A stretch of 64,000 bases of DNA from Coptis chinensis (taxonomy: Eukaryota > Streptophyta > Magnoliopsida > Ranunculales > Ranunculaceae): NCBI GenBank assembly GCA_015680905.1, contig CM027382.1, positions 1,736,001 to 1,800,000 of the forward strand, given 5' to 3'. Made by a program: the position numbers and the translations under genes. Under the pieces are notes generated by a model, which was given only the letters and a program-made list of their open reading frames with translations, searched no databases and was not told the DNA's origin. Below are positions 44,926 to 56,299 of the stretch, one piece after another; positions within the stretch are counted from its first letter, which is position 1; every line of letters begins with the position of its first letter.

Positions 44926-45854
44926 TCTTTATTAAATAAATATATTGAAATTTCAAGTTTGTGACATTGTTGTTTGGCCATGATCTTCTACAATGTTACG
45001 GTGTAGGACATTTTTTTTATTCTTCCACTATTCCTCATGTATTTATGGTGTTTTGTCTTAGATCTCTCAGATGTGAGGATCTCCTAACAACACCCTATGT
45101 TTCTACTTCATTTTGTATTTAACGTTCTTTTTATCAATAAAATTCAATTAAAAAAAAAAAAGTTTGTGGAGAGACCATTCAAGAAAGAATAAAGAAAATG
45201 TTAAGATCAATTGTGACAATAATTGTTATCTTTTAAATTTCTTTGTTAAAAAAAAAAAATGTTTGAGGGGAGATTATTCAAGAAAGAAAAAATAAAATGT
45301 TAGGATCAATTTTACAATAATTGTTATCTTCTAAATTTTTGTTATAAAAAAAAAAAAATTGTGGGGAGACTATTCAAGAAGGAAAAAGAAAATGTTATGA
45401 TCAATTTTACAATAATTGTTATCTTCTAAATTTTTGTTATAAAAAAAAAAAAAAATGTTTGTGGGGAGACTATTCAAAAAAGAATAAAGAAAATGTTAGG
45501 ATCAATTTTGACAATAATTGCTATCTTTTAAATTTCTTGTTATAAAAAAAAAATGTTTGTAGGGAGACTATTCAAGAAAGAAAAAAAAAATGTTAGGATC
45601 AATTTTTACAATAATTGTTATCTTCTAAATTTTTTGTTATAAAAAAAAATGTTTGTGGGGGAGACTATTCAAGAAAGAGAAAAAAATGTTATGATCAATT
45701 TTTACAATAATTATTATCTTTTAAATTTTTTTGTTAAATAAACTAAGCATTTGCATTCATATGAAATAACGTAAACAAATCATATCGATCTATAAGATGT
45801 AACAATTTTATTGGAACTTTGCTTAGGGCCCCCGATTGCCTTGAGCCGCCCCTG
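44293..45854 (+). mobile_element. hAT element A, 1562 bp, non-autonomous
   Basis: The ends are CAGGGCCGGTTC and GAGCCGCCCCTG. The perfect 8-bp duplication TAAGAAAG lies at 44285-44292 and 45855-45862. The left part has CGGAATTCCG-type inverted motifs, then a (CT)n run at about 44885-44920 and an internal tandem array. There is no transposase. A nearly identical copy lies inverted at 47290-48853. Confidence 0.93.
45140..45730 (+). repeat. About 97-bp tandem array inside hAT element A
   Basis: The unit, A-run + TGTTTGTGGGGAGACTATTC + AAAATGTTAGGATCAATTTT + ACAATAATTGTTATCTTCT, repeats about six times (marker near 45199, 45296, 45392, 45492, 45590 and 45686). The inverted copy in element B (about 47400-47990) keeps the same number of units and the same order of variants. 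Confidence 0.88.
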
Positions 45855-46553
45855 TAAGAAAGTAAATCACCTCACTAGCTCAATCCTATATTCTATTGAG
45901 CAGATTTGACTTGCTCATTAACAAGTTCATTGCAGACATTAACATAAGTAGGTTCACACTAAAAACATTGCAGACCTCAATAGTATATCCTAGTACAGTA
46001 TTAGGGCCAGGCTTCAACATGGGGGTCTACTTGTCCAACAATACTTGAAGCAAAAATCAACACACAACAGAAAAACATTCTTGATCAATACTTGTTTAAG
46101 TAATATGTTGTATATAAATATAACCCCTTAATCTTACTAATTCATACAACAGCTCAACTTAAGCAAATTATATGAGTATGCATGCAACAAAAAAGAGTAT
46201 GTACCTTCTTATGCAGTTTTCGACTTCTAACTTTGGCACTTTCTTTTCGAGTATTTGATCTAGCAGAGGCTTATATAAGACAAACCTAGAAAAGTCCCAA
46301 CATTGATTAGCTTCAAATAGATGTATGAAGTAACAAGAGCAACATTTGAAAAAACTCCAAGAATGGGAGGTTTTCAGGTGCACTAGTATGTAAGAGCCAT
46401 ACACTACTGGAATATTATATTTAGAGATTTTCTCAAACAAATATGTATCAAGACGAAAAAAGGAACCGATTCAAAACTTGTCTTATGATTTAAGTTTTCT
46501 TTAATTCAAGAAGTGGGTGGGGTGGAGAAGGAGAGAGAAATTGTCATTTTACG

Positions 46554-46558
46554 AAAAA
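46554..46558 (-). terminator. Pol III oligo-T terminator of the tRNA-Thr gene
   Basis: Five A on the plus strand give TTTTT on the transcribed strand, about 9 nt past the 3' end of the tRNA, the usual position for Pol III termination. Confidence 0.6.
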
Positions 46559-46566
46559 CAACTCAA

Positions 46567-46637
46567 GCTCCCAGCGAGGATCGAACTCGCGACCTTTCGC
46601 TTACGAAGCGAACGCACTACCACTATGCTATGGAAGC
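46567..46637 (-). tRNA. tRNA-Thr (anticodon CGT)
   Basis: The 71-nt minus-strand sequence folds as a cloverleaf. The acceptor stem is GCTTCCA with TGGGAGC (one T-G pair), the D arm GCATAGTGGTAGTGC, the anticodon stem TTCGC/GCGAA with loop TTCGTAA (anticodon CGT at 46605-46603), and the T arm GCGAG-TTCGATC-CTCGC. The B box GAGTTCGATCC lies at 46588-46578. There is no intron, and the CCA end is not encoded, as normal for nuclear genes. A TTTTT terminator follows. It decodes ACG threonine codons. Confidence 0.93.
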
Positions 46638-46945
46638 TCGCAGTTTAGCGGTTTTGCTTTTTTAGATTCATATTGTTTATTATTTTTTATGTAACGACAA
46701 GGATTATATATTCCATTGGGGGGCATCATAATATTTGAAGGTGTGGTGTTTCTTGAACCGAACCTATATTTACTACGCTGTTAACCATGTTTTGATCCTT
46801 GTGAACTGAATCAAAATATGCTATTGATTTCCTTGCTTCTTGTGCTGATATGGTTGATTGTAAGCCTATTTCTCAACTGTGCCACTTGCCCAATAAGAGT
46901 ATTGCAGCTGCACTCCAGTATATCTTACCATGATTCCTCGGAATC

Positions 46946-47090
46946 TCACATCTTCAGTCCTTGATCTCTTCTGTATTTGAAGAACAATTGTTCATCACGA
47001 TATTTCGAACATCGCGCAGCCTGCATCAACTCTCTCAATCTACCTTTTGGTTTTGCAATGTTTCCTCGGTGTATTCTCATATTCAAGCGC
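46946..47090 (-). CDS. Possible terminal exon of an unidentified gene
   Basis: After a CTTAAG acceptor-like site the minus strand reads RLNMRIHRGNIAKPKGR, then LRELMQAARCSKYRDEQLF and KYRRDQGLKM before TGA. The composition (basic, helical, no low complexity) looks like real protein, but the family was not recognised. It may belong with the exons at 49314-49519, with hAT element B inserted in between; this is inference from strand and order only. Confidence 0.3.
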
Positions 47091-47289
47091 TTAAGAAACA
47101 ACATACCGTGACGCATACAAATGCTAGTTCTATATAAAACCATAAGCAAGATCCCTAGTATACCAGCATTTCACTTCTTTAGGATTTAAAAGGCCAATCT
47201 ACGCATTTTTTCTGTCATTATACGTTTTCCTTTCGGGGTAGCATAAAACCAATCTACCGCGGCACATCCGCGGTCTATCCAGTTTTACA

Positions 47290-48218
47290 TGGCTGCCTCA
47301 AGGCAATCGGGGGCCCTAAGCAAAGTTCCAATAAAATTGTTACATCTTATAGATCGATATGATTTGTTTACGTTATTTCATATGAATGCAAATGCTTAGT
47401 TTATTTAACAAAAAAAATTAAAAGATAACAATTATTGTAAAAATTGATCATAACATTTTTTTCTCTTTCTTGAATAGTCTCCCCCACAAACATTTTTTTT
47501 TATAACAAAAAATTTAGAAGATAACAATTATTGTAAAAATTGATCCTAACATTTTTTTTTTCTTTCTTAAATAGTCTCCCTACAAACATTTTTTTTTTTT
47601 ATAACAAGAAATTTAAAAGATAACAATTATTGTCAAAATTGATCCTAACATTTTCTTTATTCTTTTTTGAATAGTCTCCCCCCACAAACATTTTTTTTTA
47701 TAACAAAAAATTTAGAAGATAACAATTATTGTAAAAATTGATCATAACATTTTCTTTTTTCCTTCTTGAATAGTCTCCCCCACAATTTTTTTTTTATAAC
47801 AAAAAATTTAGAAGATAACAATTATTGTAAAAATTGATCCTAACATTTTATTTTTTCTTTCTTGAATAATCTCCCCCTCAAACATTTTTTTTTATAACAA
47901 AGAAATTTAAAAGATAACAATTATTGTCACAATTGATCTTAACATTTTCTTTATTCTTTCTTGAATGGTCTCTCCACAAACTTTTTTTTTAATTGAATTT
48001 TATTGATAAAAAGAACGTAAATACAAAATGAAGTAGAAACATAGGAGTGTTGTTAGGGAGATCCTTACATACAGAGAGATCTAAGACAAAACACCATAAA
48101 TACATGAGGAATAGTGGAAGAATAAAAATGTCCTACACCTGTAACATTGTAGAAGATCATGGCCAAACAACAATGTCACAAACTTGAAATTTCAATATAT
48201 TTATTTAATAAAGAATTA

Positions 48219-48263
<45 letters not shown>

Positions 48264-48853
48264 TACACCAAATTAAACAATATAAAAAAACCAAATAAGA
48301 CAAAATAATGATATAAATAATATTGAAGTGTTGGCTTCAATTTGATAAATTGTTATAGGGTGTTGAAGAAGTTTAATTAGTTAGGGAGGCGTGCCTGTTT
48401 ATTTATTGGAGAAGGCAAAAACGCTAGGAAAACGAAGAGGTTTAATGCAATTTTCTAATTTCCAATTTTTCAATGTAAAATCGTTTATCTAACGGATTAA
48501 AATAAATGAAAAACAAATAGTGAGCTTTTTTTTCACAATAAAACAATAATAGACTTAGAACTGTAGGTGGGTTAGAATCATAGTTCGTGATTCCGAACGG
48601 AACTCCGGAATTCCGCTCGGAATTTCGGTTTTAAAAAAAACGGAATTCTAAATATAGTGTCGAAATAATCGAAATTCTGAAAAAATTAGAAATTCCGAAT
48701 ATAATAGGGTCGAAATTTACTGGATTTCGGTTTTTAGATTTATCGGAATTCCGAGAATTCCGAAATCCCAAACTATGGTTAGGATATATTGGGCCCTTTG
48801 GACATCGGGCCCTAAGCGGTTGCTTATTTTGCTATAGGGTAGAACCGGCCCTG
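47290..48853 (-). mobile_element. hAT element B, 1564 bp, inverted relative to element A
   Basis: It is nearly identical to the reverse complement of 44293-45854 along its whole length, including the six-unit array and a (GA)n run at about 48222-48259. The perfect 8-bp duplication GTTTTACA lies at 47282-47289 and 48854-48861. The left terminus is short or altered (TGGCTGCC where the mate implies CAGGGGCGGC). The different target duplication shows an independent insertion and not an inversion. Confidence 0.92.
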
Positions 48854-49313
48854 GTTTTACACCCCCGTCATATCTCATTAGTAAACCACCTATAGCGCCA
48901 CCTCTCCTCTTCATACATGACTAACATTTTTAATTCCAAGATGACTACCATTCTGTAGTTGATTCTGTTTGTCAAGACATAAATTAATAGATCAAACCTT
49001 TGATGATTCCATCATACACGATTAGGTTGCGAACTTCCGCTCAACAAGTAACAAAATGAGAATTTTGTTAAGATTCCACAGCTAGCTATGCCAGCAGTTA
49101 AATTGGATTGCCACATGGTAGTTTCTTAAGCTTAGGTTGTTACCTAATACCTACTAAGAGGCCTCTAGATGGCAACCTAATGAGATACATTGGTAGTCTT
49201 ATACATTTTTATGCTACAGCTACAATTGGATTTAAGGAATCTTCCGAGTATTTTGATCAACTGCCTATGAGTAGGCAAAATATATGAGCTACCAAATCTA
49301 CTGATTTTCTTAC

Positions 49314-49519
49314 TGTAGATTTTCCTTGTTCACATACTTGCCAGTGTGGTACACAGCACTGTTCCTGTTAATGTCAAACACAACTATCCCACCTTGGATA
49401 AACCGATCAATGTTTCAGCCATCTTGAAGTAAAGCCAAAATATGTCGAGAAACCTTACCTTTGCATTGATGGATATTGTATAATTCACCAATATGATCAC
49501 AATCAGGGCAAGTAGGAAA
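49314..49519 (-). CDS. Two in-phase exons of an unidentified gene (zinc-finger-like segment)
   Basis: Exon 49519-49459 (TTTGTAG acceptor, GTAAGG donor) reads FPTCPDCDHIGELYNIHQCK. Exon 49392-49314 (ATCCAAG acceptor, GTAAGA donor) continues in phase with GIVVFDINRNSAVYHTGKYV and KENL. A third exon may start after CTCATAG near 49277 with QLIKILGRFLKSN. The CPDC..H..C spacing suggests metal binding. The product was not recognised. Agreement of phase and splice sites supports a real gene, and the sequence upstream is cut by a LINE. Confidence 0.4.
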
Positions 49520-49559
49520 CTACAAATATCAGAAATTCTTCTTCATCGAAACAAATAAG

Positions 49560-49850
49560 CAGGCTCAAGTCGGTGAATTCCCCTCAGCATAAGAGGGTTG
49601 TTCAGTGCACTTCTTTTTCGTCTCAACATCACTGCCTTCTTATACTTCCGTCTCAGCATAAGAGGATCGCTCGGTGCACTTCTTTTTCGGTTCAATGTCA
49701 ACGTCTTCTGTGTCTTGTACATCCACCTCAGCTTCACATCTTTTTTTCTCTGAGGAATCACCTGAAAGAATGAAGTCTTCCAGTCTCTTGTTTCCAAAAC
49801 CGGAGTAGTATCTCGACCCACTTGGTTCACAGTGAGGACCTGATTAGCTC
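49560..49850 (-). CDS. Candidate exon with an internal tandem repeat, unidentified
   Basis: One minus-strand frame reads CEPSGSRYYSGFGNKRLEDF, then an acidic stretch and KKKCTERSSYAETEV before TAA. After the stop the same frame shows a second copy of the motif (ETKKKCTEQPSYAEG). A second open frame of 95 codons overlaps it but is extremely Arg/Lys-rich and looks like a shadow. It may be an upstream exon of the gene at 49314-49519. Confidence 0.28.
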
Positions 49851-52800
49851 AATCAAATAATAGCATTTCAGTCATGAACGAGACCACAATGTATATTGTG
49901 CACATATTGGTAATGACAGGGAAGAAAATCAGTTACAAATAGAAAACCAAACTGTTTTAATTATAAAAAACACTTCAACCATTATGCATCTATTAAGAGG
50001 AATCACCTGTCTAGTGTCGCTTCTTACAAAGCATAAAAGAGATGAGAATCTAGCAAATTTTGTCTTCGCAATCACTTTTTTTTTGCTAAGTGAGCTAAGA
50101 ATTTGTATAAGGAATGGGAAAAAGGGAAGGAATTACAAACAAGTATAATTGTAAAATAAAGAAAGGAAAAAACCAGGGTCACGGCATGAGCCTTTCCCTG
50201 TGATTAGGACATTGAGTAAATAAAGTTGCAACCCTACTAGGAAGGCCTCCAACCCAACACTCATCCAATGCCTAACCCATCTCAGTCAAATCTAAATTAC
50301 GTACTTGTGGAAGCCTCCCATTTAAGTAACCATGGGGGGTTACCATATTACAAGAAAGGGGTCTCAGAAGGCATATCCATTGCAGTCTTGGCCACTTGAT
50401 CTGCAGAGAAATTGGCTTCTCTCCAGGTTGAAGTGACCATGAACTGTCGCACTGCCGAGATACACTTCTTCCATCTATTCTTTATCTGCCAAGGAAGTTT
50501 GCCCGAACCAAAGGCAGACACCGCTGCCACCGAGTCAGACTCTACCCAAACATTTACCTAATTTCTTTGGACTGCTATCTCCAGACTCTCTACAATAGCT
50601 AGGCATTTGGCCATGTAGTTTGTATTGACTCCAATTTTTCTCCACATCACCAGAAGAAAATCTCCTGAAGCAACTCTAAAAGTAGAACCAATACCACCAG
50701 GCCCAGGATTCCCCAGTGCAGACCCATCACAATTAATCTTGACTGTGTCGACAGGAGGAGGCGTCCATCAACATTTCCTAATTCTAGGAGCTTTAGGCAA
50801 AAGTACCTTTAGATTCCAAGAGTTCATCACATGTAAATCAGCCATTTAATGAAAAGAATGACCTATTAGAAGAACTGCAGCAGCTCTAATCATTCTTCTA
50901 ATCGTCCCTGTAAAGAGGGAAGTTGATGGTCTTGTCTTCGTGGAATATCAAATTTCTATGGCCCCAAAGAGTTACCATAGTCGCAACTAATGCCGAATCC
51001 CATAATTGTTTAATCAATGGGTTTCTAAACTTTGCTGCTTACTGGGCTTCTAGAAAGGATGTGCATTGGACTCTCATGCCAACTTTCATACTCGGCCACT
51101 TCCAAAGTTTCTGTGCGCGCTCACATTCCCATAGCAAGTGTTTCAGTGTTTCAGAGTTTCATCATGAGTCGTACATACATAGCATCTTGATGCTAAATGA
51201 ACTCCTTTCTTCTAAATGCTGTCATCTACTGCTGCTGCGTTAGTTAAGAGCTTCCATGCCGTGGCTGCAGCCTTGACTTGTACATGAGAGTTCCAAATAT
51301 TTGCATGCCAACTCTTCTTGTCTCTCTTCACTCTGATTTCTTCGAATGCTGACCTGACAGTGAACTCACCCCTCAAATCAACAGTCCAAACTAAGTGGTC
51401 TTCTTTAGTCTCATCCGGTTCATATTGCATTCAACCCTGCAAGCTCAATCACCTCCTTGATAGTTTCCGGTATTTCCCAATTCCCATTAGAGATAAGGTC
51501 AGACACTTTGGCTCTACATCCTTTCAGCTCCATATCAGAGATGTTTAAAGCTTGTTTGAGAGACGCAGGACTGATCCAACCATTTCTCCAAAGGTCAACT
51601 TTGCTGCCATCGCCAATGATCCACTGACATCTAGGTAGCAATTCCTTCATAGCCCATTTAATCCCATACCATATGGAGGACTTCAAATAATAATTAATCA
51701 TCTCACCATCCCTAGTGAAATATTTATTTCTCATGTATCTTGCAAAGTCATCTTCTGCAGTAAGGATATGCCATGCATTTTTCATAAGAAGTGCTAGGTT
51801 GATCTCCTTCAATCTTCTAATTCCAAGACCCCCTTCTTCATATGGTTTACACACTTTTTCCCACGATGTAGTAACATCCCTACTAGTAGAAGGATTTCCG
51901 GTCCAGAGATTTTTTTTTAGAATTGTCTCTGCTTGCTTGATTGTGATTGTAGGCCATTTATATATATACTCATGTTGTATACAGGAATACTAGTGAGTAC
52001 AGATTTAATGAGAGTTGCTCTACCATGAAAAGACGAGAGTTTCTCTCTCCATGAGCTGATTCTGCTTTTGATCTTGTCTACAAGTCCAGCTATCACCATT
52101 GACTTCACCTTACCTTGCACTAGAGGAATGCCTAGGTACTTTTCTGGAAGTTCACCTTCTTGTATGTTCAGCTCAAGTGATATTTGTCTTCTTCTAGCAG
52201 TATTCATACCACCAAAGAAAAGTTTACTCTTCCTTTTATTAACAGCCTGACCAGCTGCAAGTTGATACACCTCAAGGAGTTCTGAAACACATTCAATATC
52301 CTTGAGCTCACCATTCATGAAAAAAGATATATATATCGTCTGCAAATAGGAGATGTGAAGGGCTAGGAAACCCTTTGGCAGTGCATAAAGCCTTAATCAA
52401 TCTCAGATCCCTTAAGTGATTAATACCCATACTTAAAGTATCCTTTGCCAGAGCAAAGAGTAAAGGAGACAAGGGGATATGAAACCACAGGGACAACCAT
52501 TTACTAGAAATGAAAATTTTGTAGTCTTGAGCAGTTCCTGACCCCAGCACATCCATTTCTGATCGAACCCAAATCTTCTAAGCACCTCTACGAAGAACTC
52601 CCAGCTAAGTGTATCACATGCTTGTGAAATATCCATTTTGATGCCAAGAGATCCACCAGATTTCCTGTTGTGCATTGCATTAATCATCTCAGAAGCCATT
52701 CCGATGCTTGCTTGAACTGATCTTCCTTGAATGAACCCTGATTGCTCTTTAGAGACTAATTTGCACACAATTTGCTTTAATCTCAATTACATAAGTTTGG

Positions 52801-53187
52801 ACAATATTTTTACTAAGAAGTTGCTCGTGCATATAGGCAGAAACTGGGGGGCATTACACGCATTTCTATCTTTGGGAACAAGGGCGATAAAACTGTTATT
52901 AAACACCCCACTCCCCCCCCCCCCCCACAATAGGCATATGAGATTCCAAAAGAGAAATGACAGCCTTACATAAATCTGACTTGATGATCTCCCAACAACT
53001 GTGATAAAAGCAACCTTGAAACCCGTCTGGACCAAGAGAGCTGTCAGCTTTCATAGACTGCACCACGGTTATTAATCTCAGCTTCATCAGGAATTTTACA
53101 CAACATATCATCGTCTCCATCTGTTACAAGTGCAGGAATGAGACTCATGAGAGAGTCATTATTTTGAGTAGGACTAGTTGTGAACCT

Positions 53188-53466
53188 TGTTAAATTGCCA
53201 ATTTCTCCATAAGCTCGAATTTATGTGAAGGGTCAATTCTATTAATACATTAGAGGCTCATATATGTCAACACTCCCCCCTCAGCGGGACACGTTGGAAA
53301 TACACAGGTAGAAGGACTGGACATCTTCACCTAGTAGGAGTTGAACCTGAGACCTCTCAGAAACCAGTGGCTCTGATACCATGTTAAATTGCCAATTTCT
53401 CCATAAGCTCGAACTTATGTGAATGGTCAATTCTATTAATACATTAGAGGTTCATATATGTCAACA
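53188..53466 (-). mobile_element. Complete TRIM element (279 bp)
   Basis: Two 85-bp LTRs (53188-53272 and 53382-53466) run TGTTGACATA..TTTAACA on the minus strand. Directly after the 5' LTR is TGGTATCAGAGC (53381-53370), the classic primer-binding site for initiator Met-tRNA. A GGGGGGAGTG polypurine tract abuts the 3' LTR. The 5-bp duplication AACCT lies at 53183-53187 and 53467-53471. There is no coding capacity, as defines terminal-repeat retrotransposons in miniature. Confidence 0.95.
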
Positions 53467-53574
53467 AACCTCTCCTCAAAATATTTGACAAAGTGCTCTT
53501 AGATATCACCTTGCTTAGGCTAGGTCCAATAGTTATCAACTCCCCATCCCTATTCCTAAAAAAAACAGTGTTAT

Positions 53575-54025
53575 AAGGATAGAGAATAGGTTTTGGTTAT
53601 TCAATGGTGAAAAATACTCACGCCACTTTAATCGGGCGAAGTTTGAAACATTTTTTTCAACGCCACTTCAACCAAATGACAATGAAAAAAAAATAATAAT
53701 AAAAGCATTCGACGCCTCTTCAAGTTGCGCAGAATAGATACCCAAATGTCTATAAAACAAAAGTGCCAAATGACTCCAATTCAAATGGCACCAAATGACG
53801 CAAAAGACAAAAGTGTCAAATGACTCCAATTCAAATGGCCAAAATGAAATTCTATTTTACTTTATTAAGCCTTCAACCGGGCGCTTATTTGGGTTTTTTC
53901 ATTTTACATCATTTCAACTTCAGCGTAGAATGCACTCTGCATTCCTAAAAAATACTCTTTATTTATGGAGAGTAATATACGGATGGAGAGTATAAACCGC
54001 CACAAATCACACCACTTTTGTGGGG
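53575..54025. mobile_element. Unclassified insertion of about 450 bp in LINE C
   Basis: LINE homology stops near 53575 (NRDG-like region) and resumes near 54025 (RDLITKA region). The inserted sequence has an internal near-duplicate (AAATGACTCCAATTCAAATGGC at about 53769 and 53818) and repeated ACGCC/GCCACTT words. No confident termini or target duplication were found. Confidence 0.45.
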
Positions 54026-54177
54026 ATGCGGAGCCATTGGACTCGGCCTTAGTGATTAAATCTCTAGCTTCATTCTTCACTTCCACAATATTGTGTTTGT
54101 TTTGTCTGATCTGACACAATTTATGAAAGTAAGCAGTGTTCTGACTATCTTCTTTAATATCTATAGACCAACTCTTC

Positions 54178-55735
54178 TTTTTTTTTTTTTGATCAGCAAA
54201 ACAATATTTTATATTAATAATAATGAAGATGTAGTGTGAGAGATTCACACTACTAGAAGTACATATAAATGCTACCCCTCAATCACAGACTCCCATCTAA
54301 AAATGAGGTCTTCCAATTTCAAACCTCAAACACTAGGTAAGAAAGACACCCATGCCCACATAAGAGTTTTACATTTGACAATAAGTCGTTGGACATTCCT
54401 AGACTCATCATCTAAAAGTTCGACGACTGCGTTCAAACCATATGGACCATGTAGCTGCGTGAGCTATAACCTTTGCCAATATCCGACCGATAGTGGAGAT
54501 TCTACCATCCGGCTTGCGGGTGAATCGCCCCATCAAACCTTGTGATGCGGCCACCACTACACTTAAGAGAATGCATGAAATAATCCCATATTATTTTTGT
54601 GTAATTTCACAATCCATGAACAAGTCTTTGAATGGTTTCCTCCTCCTTAGTACACATGACACACTGTTAACTAGGATTTTGCCTCTTTTCAAGATTATCG
54701 CACGCCAAGGTCCTCCCCAACATAAAGCCCAACAAAGAATGAGACTTTGGTTGGCACTTCTATTATTCCAAACTTTGTATGGAAAATTAAGGCCTCCCAA
54801 TTGCAAAGCTTGTATCCTCTTTTCCTCGATCAACTCATACATCGACTTCGAGTAAATGGTTGCACCTTCCCTAACCACTTCCATTTGTCATGATCTTCAT
54901 CGATCTTTTTGAGTAGCAAGCAAATACGTAAACTCACAGATCTGTAGTAGCTCTCTCGAACAAATTCCTTCTAAATTTCAGATCCCACGACCGTATACAC
55001 CATTATCCCATATAACATGTCATAACGCCCGGACTTGTTATTAGAAATGACATACAAATCTTTGAAAACGATTCTTTTTAGAGGCATTTCCAGAAGCACC
55101 ACTTATCGCCCCGAACATAATTCTTTCTCCGCTTCCAAGCTTTAAACTTAACTCTCCACCATGTCTTTATGGTTCATGATTCCTTTCCAAAGACAAGATC
55201 CATGTGAGTGGCTGACTTTTTAGTGACCCATCCTGTTCGAATAACTCCATATTTATCCCGATCACATCTTTCCACAACCCCCTTCTTCACTAGAAAACGC
55301 CAAATCCACTTTAGAAAGCAAAGAGGCATTCACATCTCGAATTTGCCTAAAACCAAGTCCACCATCTTGTTTTGAAGGCATACTCTTCCCAAGATATCAA
55401 ATTATAACGTTGCACTTCATTTGTCGTATCCAAAGAAAGTCTCTCATCATTTTTCAAGTAATTCACCCACCGATCTTTGGAATAATGAGTAAAGAAAGAA
55501 AGTATATGGGCATACTAGCAAGTGTGGACTTGATAAGGATAATCCTACCTCCTTTTTGACAAATATTTGCTTCCAAATAGCTAATCTTTTTTTTAAGATC
55601 TTTCAATGACTGGGTTCCACATACTTTTGGCCTTATACCCAAAAGCAGAAATTTAACGGTAACCCGAGATATGATGATGGTAATGAAGCGGATCCTACAG
55701 CCCAAAAACCATGGCCAATGCCCACACAATATGTG
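54178..55735 (-). mobile_element. LINE D, 5'-truncated
   Basis: The minus strand contains SKGGRIILIKSTLASMPIYF and SLLIIPK (about 55560-55470) and a zf-RVT segment with CVLRRRKPFKDLFMDCEI (about 54640-54590). It ends in a T-run at 54178-54190, that is, a poly(A) tail. This 3' end abuts the upstream part of LINE C, so LINE D inserted next to or into it. All frames are broken. Confidence 0.75.
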
Positions 55736-56050
55736 ATCATCCTCACAAAAATCAATTCATTCAAGACTGCATAACTGGCCAAAAATCGCTTATAATGTTA
55801 AGTTATCCAACTGCCCATATTATTTTAATTTGCACAACTTTTGATAATGTTAAACGATCCGATTTGAAGTTCGATTTTTTTGAAAGTTGTTCTCCATCAT
55901 GTGATGTATATCCTCACAAAAAATTAGATCTCAATTCATCTTCAGAAGTCCACTATTATGAGTGGGAGTAACTTTGAGTCACTATAAGGTGGAGTTCATA
56001 TAACCATCCCAATACGTAATCATGATAATAATAAGAAATTGAGATTTTGT
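55736..56050. other. Intergenic sequence, nothing recognised
   Basis: AT-rich, with a loosely repeated ATCCTCACAAAAA(A/T)T motif (55739 and 55910). No gene or element ends were supported. Confidence 0.35.
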
Positions 56051-56296
56051 TTACTTTTTCTTCTTGTTGTTGATCTTTGTGGTGTTTATGTGTATCTGAG
56101 AGAAGAGAGAGGTTACCTTATCAGCATCTGCTAGGCACCTTGTTAAGACTTCAGAGCAATCTTTGCCACCATAACATGAATTAATCACATATAGGTTCAC
56201 CTTGAAAGGGTATTCCGTCCAAGTATGCACGCCCATGACCAGAACAAGAAATAGATGCAACAAGTTCAGCTTCCTCTTGCTGCTGCTTTGCTCCAA
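56051..56296 (-). CDS. Possible first exon of a small secreted Cys-containing protein
   Basis: The frame starts MEQSSSKRKLNLLHLFLVLV, a convincing signal-peptide shape (basic n-region, Leu/Val core), followed by a mature part with VINSCYGGKDCSEVLTRC. A good donor (GATAAG|GTAACC) occurs after LADADK, and the Lys run after it is probably intronic. No downstream exon was found before the LINE at 55735. No family was recognised, so this could be a gene fragment or chance. Confidence 0.28.
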   Translation of the reverse strand: MEQSSSKRKLNLLHLFLVLVMGVHTWTEYPFKVNLYVINSCYGGKDCSEVLTRCLADADKVTSLFSQIHINTTKINNKKKK

Positions 56297-56299
56297 CTA

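Larger units (their letters stand above)
50079..54175 (-). mobile_element. LINE C (reverse transcriptase to RNase H), frame-broken and interrupted
   Basis: On the minus strand, from high to low coordinates: a linker SWSIDIKEDSQNTAYFHKL (about 54170), HFVKYFEERFTTS-like sequence, the RT domain with EQSGFIQGRSVQASI and motif A KMDISQACDTLSWEFF (within 52786-52433), the catalytic FADD at 52346-52335, YLGIPLVQGKVKS and HGRATLIKSVLTSIPVY (52345-51917), EGGLGIRRLKEIN and DGSKVDLWRNGW (51854-51420), zf-RVT, and an RNase H tail (to 50348). It ends at a T-run (50081-50089 on the plus strand), that is, a poly(A) tail. The RT is split over at least four frames, so it is inactive. No AP endonuclease was found. 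A TRIM (53188-53466) and another insertion (about 53575-54025) interrupt it. Confidence 0.87.

Noticed and set aside
44293-48853. A single large inverted duplication (segmental palindrome)
   Set aside because: Each arm has its own 8-bp target duplication and the inner sequence is not symmetric, so two independent hAT insertions explain it better.
52900-53100. Gly-rich frames across the C-run at 52914-52927
   Set aside because: They are shadows produced by the homopolymer. The true reading is the LINE linker with PDGFQGCFYHSCWEI on the minus strand.
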